A stretch of DNA of 9,298 nucleotides, taken from Acidobacteriota bacterium. Its GTDB lineage: Bacteria; Acidobacteriota; Thermoanaerobaculia; Gp7-AA8. The notes below the pieces were generated by a model. That model was not told the DNA's origin. It saw only the letters and a list, made by a program, of their open reading frames with translations, and ran no database searches. The first letter of the stretch is position 1. Each line of letters begins with the position of its first letter. Below, in pieces: positions 1 through 5,988 of the stretch. Made by a program: the position numbers and the translations under genes. Location: contig QHVX01000147.1 of the NCBI GenBank assembly GCA_003222375.1, positions 1-9,298 on the forward strand. The letters run 5' to 3'.

Positions 1-22
1 CGGCGGCTTGCCGCCGCTTTTT
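1..22 (+). terminator. Hairpin plus T-tract, probable intrinsic terminator of an upstream gene
   Basis: CGGCGGC (1-7), TT, GCCGCCG (10-16) is a perfect stem closing on a CTTG-type loop, followed directly by C and five T (18-22). This is the classic layout of a rho-independent terminator for a + strand gene ending left of the window. The stem may extend beyond the window edge. Alternatively it is one half of an inverted pair of REP-like palindromes, because the GCTTT edge recurs in opposite orientation (AAAGC) on the hairpin at 71-88. The two readings are not exclusive. Confidence 0.55.
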
Positions 23-24
23 CA

Positions 25-44
25 GCCGGCAGCTTGCTGCCGGC
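25..44. repeat. Perfect 9-bp hairpin in the fadN leader
   Basis: GCCGGCAGC (25-33), TT, GCTGCCGGC (36-44) is an exact inverted repeat with the same CTTG-style loop as the hairpin at 1-16. No T-tract follows, so it is not a terminator by itself. It lies between the two flanking palindromes and may be the central part of a composite repeat unit, or an RNA structure in the fadN leader. Confidence 0.6.
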
Positions 45-67
45 AGCCGCGGCAAGCCCCGGCCAAG

Positions 68-97
68 AAAGCGGTGCCAGGGCACCGCACTCCAAAG
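68..97. repeat. REP-like palindrome with AAAGC and ACTCCAAAG edges
   Basis: GCGGTGCC (71-78), AG, GGCACCGC (81-88) is a perfect 8-bp inverted repeat. Its left edge AAAGC mirrors the GCTTT right edge of the hairpin at 1-16, so the two elements face each other. From memory only, palindromes with variable GC-rich stems flanked by AAAGC and CACTCCAAAG occur as dispersed repeats in several soil bacterial lineages. The right edge runs into the Shine-Dalgarno sequence of the next gene. No -35/-10 pair could be recognised between 1 and 106. Confidence 0.5.
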
Positions 98-101
98 GGG
101 G
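94..101 (+). promoter_or_regulatory. Shine-Dalgarno sequence fixing the fadN start
   Basis: AAAGGGGG lies 5 nt ahead of the ATG at 107. It decides the start: the frame stays open upstream to position 8, but that extension would translate the three hairpins and has no family counterpart, whereas residue 1 at 107 begins right before the Rossmann nucleotide-binding motif. The AAAG overlaps the right edge of the palindrome at 68-97. Confidence 0.75.
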
Positions 102-106
102 CGCGC

Positions 107-2365
107 ATGACGTTCGCGATCCGGCGTGCGGTCGTCATCGGATCGGGAACAATGGGCGGGGGAATCGCGGCGCATTTCGCGAATGCGCGCGTGCCTGTTT
201 ACCTGCTCGACATCTCGCAGAAGATCGTGACGGCCTCGCTCGAGCGCTTGAAAAAATCGAAGCCTCCCGCATTTTTCACCACGGAGACCGCCGAGCTGGT
301 GACGATCGGGAATCTCGACGAACACGAAGCCTGGATCCGCGAAGGCGACTGGATCATTGAGGCTATCGTTGAAGAGCTCCAGCCGAAGCGCGATCTGGTC
401 GCACGCATCGATCGCTTGCGGAAGCCGGACAGCATCGTCTCGAGCAACACGTCGGGACTTCCGATTTCTCAGATCGCTGGCAACGCCTCAGCCGGCTTCA
501 AGTCCCACTTCCTCGGCACGCATTTCTTCAATCCGCCGCGCTACATGAAGCTGCTCGAAGTGATCCCGACCCCGGAAACGGATCCGAAGATCATCGCGTT
601 CGTCCGCGACTTTGCCGAACGCCGTCTCGGCAAGGGCGTGGTGATCTGCAAGGACACGCCAAACTTCATCGCCAATCGAATGGCCTCGATCTCGGGCGCC
701 ATGCTTCTCGACTTCGTGCTCGAGCAGGGCTACACCATCGAAGAGACTGACGCGATCGCGGGGCCGTTGATCGGCCGTCCGAAGACGGCCGCCTTCCGGC
801 TGCAGGACCTGGTCGGGCTCGACGTCTCCAGCTCCGTCGCCCGGAATCTCTACGATCTGATCCCGAACGATCCTAAGCGCGAAGTGCTCCGCTCTCCTCG
901 AATCGAAAAACTGCGAAAGCAGCAGATGGATCGCGGCCGGCTGGGCGACAAGAGCGGTCAGGGCTTCTACAAGAAGGGCGGCAAGTCGATCGAGACGCTC
1001 GATTTGCAGACGGGCGAATATCGCGAGCGCCGCGAGCCGGAGATTCCGTCACTGGCAGAGGCGAACAAGATCAAGAGTCTTCCGCAGCGTCTCCACTATG
1101 TGCTGCAGCAGGACGACAAGGCCGGCGCGCTGGCGCGTCACGTCGTCTACAACTCGCTCGCTTATGCAGCGCAACGCATTCCGGAGATCACCGACGACAT
1201 CGCGAACGTCGATCGCGCGATGCGCTGGGGCTTTTCGCACGAAATGGGGCCGTTCGAGCTGTGGGACGCTCTCGGCATTCGCGCGACCGCCGATGCGATG
1301 AAGAAGCACGGAGTGCACGTGCCGGCGTGGGTACTCGAAAAGCAGAGTTTTTATCCGAACCTGACGAAAGCCACGCTCCGTGTCGTGCGCGAGAACAATG
1401 GCGCCAGCCTGATCGACATCGGCGACGCCGTTCTCCAGCTCGAGTTCCACACCAAGATGAACACTCTCGACGACGACGTGCGCAGCATGATGGTGCAATC
1501 GGTCGAGGAGCTGGAGAAGGGCGGGTGGGTGGGGATGGTCATCGGGAACGACGGCGCGGATTTCTGCGTCGGTGCAAATCTCGATGTGGCGCCGACTCTC
1601 AGTCGGCGCGACGGGCAGCCGGCTGAGAGCCGACTCTACGTCGGCGTGAAGGCCATGCAGGATGCGCTGATGGCGATTCGTTTCTGCAGCAAGCCGATTG
1701 TCGCCGCTCCATTCGGGCGTACGTTAGGCGGCGGCGCGGAAGTCGCGATGGCGGCGTCGCGCCTCGTGGCAGCGGCAGAGACCTACATGGGCCAGGTGGA
1801 AGTTGGCGTCGGCCTCGTGCCGGCTGCCGGCGGCTGCAAGGAGCTGATTCGCCGCGTCGTCTCGTCTGCCATCAGTCAGACGCCGAACGCCGATCCGCTG
1901 CCGTTTGTGCAGAACGTGTTGCAGACGATCGGAATGGCGAAGGTCTCCTCGAGCGCTGCTGAAGCCCGAGAGCTCGGCTTTCTGACCGGCGCCGATCGCA
2001 TCGTCATGAATCGCGATCACCTCATGGCCGAGGCCAAAGAGGAAGTGCTCGAGATGGCGGCGCACGGCTACTCCGCTCCGGCGCGCGAGAAAAACTGCTA
2101 CGCCGCCGGTCGCGACGTGCTGGCCGCGCTCAAAGCCGGCATCTACGTCATGCAGCAGGGCGCCTACATGAGCGAGTACGACGCGCTGATCAGCTCACGA
2201 TTGGCGTCGATTCTCTGCGGCGGCGATCTGTCGGCGGGGCAGTGGGTGGACGAACAATTCTTTCTCGATCGCGAGCGCGAGGTCTTCGTGGCGTTGTGCC
2301 GGGAGCCGAAGACTCTCGATCGGATCCAATTCATGTTGGCGAACGGGAAGCCGTTGAGGAACTGA
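107..2365 (+). CDS. fadN: FadN-type 3-hydroxyacyl-CoA dehydrogenase / enoyl-CoA hydratase
   Basis: A 752-residue cytoplasmic multienzyme that hydrates 2-enoyl-CoA and oxidises the resulting 3-hydroxyacyl-CoA with NAD in beta-oxidation. The Rossmann motif GSGTMG is at residues 12-17, the SSNTSGLP stretch at 112-119, the catalytic-His motif HFFNPP at 139-144 and PNFIANR at 185-191; the helical dehydrogenase C-domain follows. The C-terminal crotonase domain shows GADFCVGANL (483-492), GGGAE (Glu545) and GQVE (Glu565), so both expected hydratase glutamates are present. Domain order is dehydrogenase then hydratase, as in Bacillus FadN and opposite to E. coli FadB. Length is slightly below the roughly 790 residues of Bacillus FadN. 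Oddity: residues 495-513, just after the GANL motif, are encoded by a palindromic repeat, replacing a usually helical segment. A thioesterase gene begins at the base after its stop, which argues for co-translation. The function call is firm; the symbol rests on architecture. Confidence 0.93.
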   Translation: MTFAIRRAVVIGSGTMGGGIAAHFANARVPVYLLDISQKIVTASLERLKKSKPPAFFTTETAELVTIGNLDEHEAWIREGDWIIEAIVEELQPKRDLVARIDRLRKPDSIVSSNTSGLPISQIAGNASAGFKSHFLGTHFFNPPRYMKLLEVIPTPETDPKIIAFVRDFAERRLGKGVVICKDTPNFIANRMASISGAMLLDFVLEQGYTIEETDAIAGPLIGRPKTAAFRLQDLVGLDVSSSVARNLYDLIPNDPKREVLRSPRIEKLRKQQMDRGRLGDKSGQGFYKKGGKSIETLDLQTGEYRERREPEIPSLAEANKIKSLPQRLHYVLQQDDKAGALARHVVYNSLAYAAQRIPEITDDIANVDRAMRWGFSHEMGPFELWDALGIRATADAMKKHGVHVPAWVLEKQSFYPNLTKATLRVVRENNGASLIDIGDAVLQLEFHTKMNTLDDDVRSMMVQSVEELEKGGWVGMVIGNDGADFCVGANLDVAPTLSRRDGQPAESRLYVGVKAMQDALMAIRFCSKPIVAAPFGRTLGGGAEVAMAASRLVAAAETYMGQVEVGVGLVPAAGGCKELIRRVVSSAISQTPNADPLPFVQNVLQTIGMAKVSSSAAEARELGFLTGADRIVMNRDHLMAEAKEEVLEMAAHGYSAPAREKNCYAAGRDVLAALKAGIYVMQQGAYMSEYDALISSRLASILCGGDLSAGQWVDEQFFLDREREVFVALCREPKTLDRIQFMLANGKPLRN
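1589..1646. repeat. Palindromic repeat embedded in frame in fadN
   Basis: GCGCCGAC (1589-1596), a 5-nt loop and GTCGGCGC (1602-1609) form a perfect 8-bp stem. A second, related stem GCCGAC (1629-1634), 5-nt loop, GTCGGC (1640-1645) follows, so GCCGACTCT occurs twice as a direct repeat. A competing longer hairpin pairs 1596-1607 with 1618-1629 (12 bp including one G-U). Nothing comparable is seen elsewhere in the coding DNA. It translates as residues 495-513 of FadN, rich in Arg, Ser, Gly and Pro and unlike the helix I expect there. I recall similar GTAGAGTCGGC-type repeats as dispersed elements in environmental genomes; this is unverified. Confidence 0.6.
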
Positions 2366-2836
2366 ATGTCGGAACTTGCACAAGCACGGCGCGTGATGAG
2401 CGGCCTGGAATACATGCGGAAGCTGGTCGCCGGCGAGCTGGAGTCGTCGCCGATGGCGCGGCTGCTCAACATCCGCATCGTCGAGGTCGACGCAGGGCGG
2501 GTGGTGGTGACCGGCGAGCCTTCGCCGGAATTCGAGAACGGACTTCGAATCGCGCATGGAGGATTTGCCGCCGCGCTCCTCGACACGGCACTCGGATGCG
2601 CGGTGAACTCCGTCATGCCCGCTGGAAAAGTTTTTACGACGCTGGAGATGAAGATCAACTTCACGCGGGCCGTCACACTCAAGACCGGGACGCTGACCTG
2701 CACCGCCAACATCGTGCACGCCGGCTCGCGAACCGCCACTGCCGAAGGACGCATCGTCGACGCGGCCGGAGGCGTCTACGCCCACGGCACAGCCACCTGC
2801 ATTTTGTTTCGCGACACAACGACGGAGGAATCATGA
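2366..2836 (+). CDS. Hotdog-fold (PaaI-type) acyl-CoA thioesterase, copy 1
   Basis: A 156-residue single-domain hotdog protein predicted to hydrolyse acyl-CoA thioesters to free acid and CoA. The PaaI-family signature HGGFAAALLDTALG is at about residues 64-77; the Asp of LLD is the likely catalytic acid. TLEMKINFTRA and GSRTATAEGRIVD follow in the usual places. The start lies directly after the fadN TGA, with GAGGA at 2356-2360 five bases upstream; a second in-frame Met at residue 11 is possible but has less support. Its stop overlaps the thiolase start by ATGA. It is clearly paralogous to the thioesterase at 5989-6492. Its role is probably CoA recycling or release of dead-end intermediates during beta-oxidation; substrate length cannot be read from sequence. 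Confidence 0.88.
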   Translation: MSELAQARRVMSGLEYMRKLVAGELESSPMARLLNIRIVEVDAGRVVVTGEPSPEFENGLRIAHGGFAAALLDTALGCAVNSVMPAGKVFTTLEMKINFTRAVTLKTGTLTCTANIVHAGSRTATAEGRIVDAAGGVYAHGTATCILFRDTTTEES

Positions 2837-4002
2837 ACGAAGCAGTGATCGTGGCGGCGCTTCGCACCGCGGTCGGCAAAGCTCCGCGCGGAACGCTGCG
2901 TACCACGCGCCCCGACGACATGGCGGCCGAGGTCATTGCCACTCTGATGCGCCGCACCCCGGGCCTCGCTCCCGCGGCAATCGACGACGTCATCCTCGGT
3001 TGCGCCATGCCCGAGGGCGAATCGGGGACGAATGTCGCGCGCATTGCTGCTCTGCGGGCCGGACTTCCCGATTCCGTCCCCGCGGTGACCGTGAACCGTT
3101 TCTGCTCGTCGGGATCGCAGACCATCGCGATGGCCGCCGAGAGAATCATGTCGGGGATGGCGGAGCAGATCATTGCCGGCGGCACGGAGTCGATGAGCCT
3201 CGTGCGCGGCAACGGCCGCTTCCGGCCGAATCCCGATCTGATCGAACACCGTCCCGGCGTCTATCTGAGCATGGGGCTGACGGCGGAGAACGTCGCGCAC
3301 AAGTACGCTGTCTCGCGCGAGGACGCCGACGCCTTCTCGTATGGCAGCCATCAGAAAGCGCTGGCGGCGCAGAAGGAGGGACGCTTCGCGGACGACGGGA
3401 TCGTCCCGCTCAACTTGGAAATTGTCGATGACGCGAATCGACAGCGCGTCACGTTCGACACCGATGAAGGCCCGCGGGCCGATACGACACTCGAAGCGCT
3501 CGCCAAGCTGCGTCCGGTGTTCCATGCCAAAGGAGTCGTTACGGCAGGGAATTCGAGTCAGACCTCCGATGGTGCGGCCGCGGTGATCGTCATGTCGCGG
3601 CGTCGCGCGGAGGAGTTGGGCCTCAAACCACTAGTGCGATTCGTATCGTTCGCCGTCGGCGGAGTACCGCCCGAGATCATGGGCATGGGGCCGGTGGCCG
3701 CTGTCCCGAAGGCGCTCAGGCTCGCTGGCCTGAAGCTCGAGCAGATCGATCTCATCGAACTGAACGAAGCGTTCGGCGCCCAGGCGCTGGCGGTGATGCG
3801 CGAGCTCGGAATGAACGAGGAGCGCGTCAACGTGAATGGTGGCGCGATCGCGCTTGGCCATCCGCTCGGCGCGTCCGGAGCGAAGCTGACCGTCCAGCTC
3901 ATGGGCGAGATGCGGCGTCGTCGATCGCGATACGGCATGGTGACCATGTGCGTGGGCGGCGGGCAGGGGGCCGCCACGATCTTCGAGAACCTCCAGGGCT
4001 GA
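2833..4002 (+). CDS. fadA: Acetyl-CoA acyltransferase (3-ketoacyl-CoA thiolase)
   Basis: A 389-residue thiolase catalysing CoA-dependent cleavage of 3-ketoacyl-CoA to acetyl-CoA and a shortened acyl-CoA. The nucleophilic Cys91 is in VNRFCSSGSQ, NEAF is at 311-314, His343 is in GHPLGASG and the acid-base Cys373 is in MCVGGGQG, so the catalytic set is complete. Length matches the family. The start is the ATG overlapping the thioesterase stop (ATGA), preceded by GGAGGA at 2824-2829; the open frame runs back to 2242, but that part is out-of-frame fadN and thioesterase sequence. Placement near fadN mirrors the fadN-fadA pairing known from Bacillus. It could also act biosynthetically as an acetyl-CoA acetyltransferase, but the neighbours favour degradation. 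Confidence 0.93.
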   Translation: MNEAVIVAALRTAVGKAPRGTLRTTRPDDMAAEVIATLMRRTPGLAPAAIDDVILGCAMPEGESGTNVARIAALRAGLPDSVPAVTVNRFCSSGSQTIAMAAERIMSGMAEQIIAGGTESMSLVRGNGRFRPNPDLIEHRPGVYLSMGLTAENVAHKYAVSREDADAFSYGSHQKALAAQKEGRFADDGIVPLNLEIVDDANRQRVTFDTDEGPRADTTLEALAKLRPVFHAKGVVTAGNSSQTSDGAAAVIVMSRRRAEELGLKPLVRFVSFAVGGVPPEIMGMGPVAAVPKALRLAGLKLEQIDLIELNEAFGAQALAVMRELGMNEERVNVNGGAIALGHPLGASGAKLTVQLMGEMRRRRSRYGMVTMCVGGGQGAATIFENLQG

Positions 4003-4003
4003 C

Positions 4004-5124
4004 ATGGACTTCGAACTCTCTCCTGACCTCATCGAGCTGCGCGATCGCGTGGCGGCATTCGTTCGCGATGAAGTCATCCCCGCCGAGAAGAACGGCGCGC
4101 GCGATATTCAGACGCTGCGAGACAAAGCGCGGAAGGCGGGGATCTACGGGCCGCAGTTGCCTCGCGAATTCGGCGGCCTCGGACTGGGCACCGTTGCGAT
4201 GTGCGTCGTTTTCGAGGAGGCCGGGCGAAGCCTCCTTGGTCCGCTTGCGCTCCACTGCGCTGCTCCCGACGAAGGGAACATGCATCTGCTATCGCTCTAC
4301 GCGACGCCGGAGCAGCGCGAGCGCTACCTGCGTCCGCTGGCCGAGGGAAAGATTCGATCGTGCTTCGCGATGACGGAGCCTGCTCCAGGCGCGGGCTCGG
4401 ATCCCACCATGCTTCTGACGAAAGCGACGCGCGTGGATGGCGGTTGGGAAATCAGCGGCCGCAAGTGGTTCGCTACTGGTGCGGACGGATCGGCGTTTGC
4501 CATTGCCATGGTCGTCACCGATCCATCGGTGCCCACCCACAAAGGCGCGACGATGTTCCTCGTGCCGACCAACGCCCCCGGTTTCAAGCTGATTCGCTCC
4601 GTGGCGACGATGGGCGGTCACGACGGCCCGGGCGGCCACGGTGAAATCGAATTCGATCACCTCCGCGTCCCCGACTCCGCGATCCTCGGCAAACTCGGCG
4701 AGGGTTTCAAGATGTCGCAGGTGCGTCTGACGCCGGCGCGTTTGACGCACTGCATGCGATGGATGGGGGTTGCGCGACGATCGATCGAGATCGCGATGGC
4801 GTACGCCAAATTCAGTGGATGATCGCCGACTCCGAGATCGAGCTGCACGCTTCGCGGCTGATGGTGATGCAGGCGGCGTGGAAGCACGAGCGCGGAGAGG
4901 ACATCCGCCACGAGTCTTCGATCTGCAAGGTCTTCGTCGCCGAAGCGGTCAATCGCATCATCGATCGCGCCGTGCAGATGTGCGGAGCGCTGGGTGTCTC
5001 GGCCGATACGCCTCTCGAACATTTCTACCGCGAGGCGCGCGCATTTCGAATCTACGACGGCCCGTCGGAAGTGCATCGGATGGTCATCGCGCGCGATGTT
5101 CTGCGGTCGGGGAATCGATCGTGA
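4004..5124 (+). pseudogene. ACAD10/11- (LvaC-) like acyl-CoA dehydrogenase broken by internal deletion
   Basis: The N-terminal part (4004-4822) reads MDFELSPDLIELRDRV onward, with FAMTEP (121-126), GRKWFATGA (152-160) and THCMRWMG (248-255), typical of the ACAD10/11-related subgroup. After IEIAMAYA (residue 268) the frame reads KFSG and stops at 4820-4822. Homology resumes at once in another frame from about 4807 (QIQWMIADSEIELHASR) through GALGVSADTPLEHFYREA and IYDGPSEVHRMVIAR to 5124. The segment normally between them, holding the R-x-x-FG-x-x-L-x-x-x-Q loop that contacts FAD across the subunit interface, is missing: about 15 codons, or 3n+1 nt. Asp of YDG sits where classical acyl-CoA dehydrogenases have the catalytic Glu, as I recall for this subgroup. 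AGGG at 3995-3998 supports the start. An ATG at 4819 overlaps the premature stop and could restart a 101-residue C-terminal piece. A single-base sequencing error cannot explain the loss; a misassembly could. Confidence 0.85.
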
Positions 5125-5128
5125 CGCC

Positions 5129-5211
5129 CGTCATCCTGAGGCGCGAAGACGCCGAAGGATCTCAAGTTACGCGGGCGAGATCCTTCGCCGTCTTCGCGGC
5201 TCAGGATGACG
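5129..5211. repeat. 83-nt near-perfect palindrome between two gene blocks
   Basis: A left arm at 5129-5163 and a right arm at 5177-5211 are reverse complements over 35 nt with two mismatches, around a 13-nt loop (5164-5176). The arms begin CGTCATCCTGAG and contain GAAGGATCTC. No T-tract follows, so it is not a normal intrinsic terminator. It fills nearly all of the 91-nt gap between the broken dehydrogenase and the SDR. I recall palindromes with CGTCATCCTGAG and GAAGGATCT cores as abundant intergenic repeats in several environmental phyla, unverified here. Likely roles are a dispersed miniature element or an mRNA processing or stability structure. Confidence 0.85.
5203..5206 (+). promoter_or_regulatory. 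SDR ribosome binding site buried in the palindrome
   Basis: AGGA lies 9 nt ahead of the ATG at 5216 and is the only plausible Shine-Dalgarno sequence for the SDR. It belongs to the right arm of the 83-nt palindrome and pairs with TCCT at 5134-5137 when the stem forms. Folding should therefore sequester it, while reading of the left arm by an upstream ribosome or RNA cleavage would free it. This is an inference from pairing alone. Confidence 0.5.
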
Positions 5212-5215
5212 AACG

Positions 5216-5983
5216 ATGAGATTTCGGGACAAAGTCGTCTGGGTCACCGGCGCGTCGTCGGGAATCGGCGAGGCCGTCGCGATCGCGTTCAGCAAAGAGG
5301 GCGCGCGGCTCGTTCTCTCTTCGCGAAACGCCGCTGAGCTGGAACGCGTGCGCCGCAGTTGCGCGGGTGACGGTCATCGCGTCATTCCGCTCGATCTCAC
5401 TGATCCCGATTCGTTTCCCGCCGCGGTGGAAAGAGCCGGTCACGTCGACATCCTGGTGCACAGCGGGGGCGTGAGTCAGCGATCGCTGGCCGCCGATACC
5501 GATCTGGCGACCGACCGCGCCATCATGGATGTCAACTTCTTCGGCACAGTTGCACTCACCAAGGCGGTCCTGCCATCGATGCTGGCGAAGAAGTCGGGGC
5601 ACATTGTCCCGATCAGCAGCGTCGTCGGATACGTCGGAACTCCGCTGCGATCGACCTACGCGGCCTCGAAGCACGCGCTGCACGGCTTCTTCGATTCGCT
5701 GCGTGCCGAAGTTGCAAAGGACGGCATCGTGATCACGATCGTCTGCCCCGGTTATATCCGTACGAACGTTTCTCGCAATGCATTGACCGGCAACGGCAAA
5801 GCCTTCGGGAAGATGGACAGCACACACGAACGCGCGATGCGGCCGGAAGAGGCCGCGCGGCGCATCGTCAAGGCAGTCGCGGACCGCAAGCAGGAACTTC
5901 TCGTCGGCGGAAAAGAAACGTGGGCCGTTCCGCTGAAGCGTTTCATTCCTCGGCTGGTCTCCAGGGTTGTCAGGATGAAGTGA
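5216..5983 (+). CDS. DHRS7-like short-chain dehydrogenase/reductase
   Basis: A 255-residue classical SDR, an NAD(P)-dependent oxidoreductase acting on an alcohol or ketone. The cofactor motif TGASSGIG is at 11-18, Asp60 is in PLDLTD, Asn107 is in DVNFFG, the catalytic Ser is at 134/135 (ISS), and Tyr148 and Lys152 form the YAASK motif; CPGYIRT (177-183) follows. The usual NNAG after beta-4 is replaced by HSGG (82-85). With SQRSL after it and SKHALHGFF beyond the active site, this resembles DHRS7/DHRS7B-type SDRs. No signal peptide or clear membrane segment is visible. It opens the second block after the palindrome, and a thioesterase starts 5 nt downstream. The substrate is unknown; context suggests a hydroxyacyl or keto intermediate, or a lipid-derived alcohol. 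Confidence 0.88.
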   Translation: MRFRDKVVWVTGASSGIGEAVAIAFSKEGARLVLSSRNAAELERVRRSCAGDGHRVIPLDLTDPDSFPAAVERAGHVDILVHSGGVSQRSLAADTDLATDRAIMDVNFFGTVALTKAVLPSMLAKKSGHIVPISSVVGYVGTPLRSTYAASKHALHGFFDSLRAEVAKDGIVITIVCPGYIRTNVSRNALTGNGKAFGKMDSTHERAMRPEEAARRIVKAVADRKQELLVGGKETWAVPLKRFIPRLVSRVVRMK

Positions 5984-5988
5984 GAAGA

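Noticed and set aside
8..106. Upstream in-frame extension of fadN
   Set aside because: It would translate three GC-rich hairpins, has no family resemblance, and a strong SD sits 5 nt before the ATG at 107.
2242..2832. Long N-terminal extension of the thiolase frame
   Set aside because: The region is fadN and thioesterase coding sequence read in another frame; the ATG at 2833 has a good SD and begins at the normal thiolase N-terminus.
2164..3525. Long antisense open frames opposite fadN, the thioesterase and the thiolase
   Set aside because: Typical shadow frames of GC-rich genes; the translations show no recognisable motifs, and the sense frames are fully accounted for.
4800..4822. A programmed ribosomal frameshift joining the two dehydrogenase halves
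   Set aside because: No slippery heptamer is visible at the junction and, more importantly, about 15 conserved codons are missing, which frameshifting cannot restore.
5129..5211. The palindrome as an intrinsic terminator
   Set aside because: No T-tract follows on the + strand (AACGATGAG comes next), and the SDR starts 5 nt later, so normal termination there is unlikely.
4770..5219. Open frame running through the broken dehydrogenase and the palindrome
   Set aside because: Its translation is low-complexity and Arg/Asp-rich, while the dehydrogenase homology lies in a different frame.
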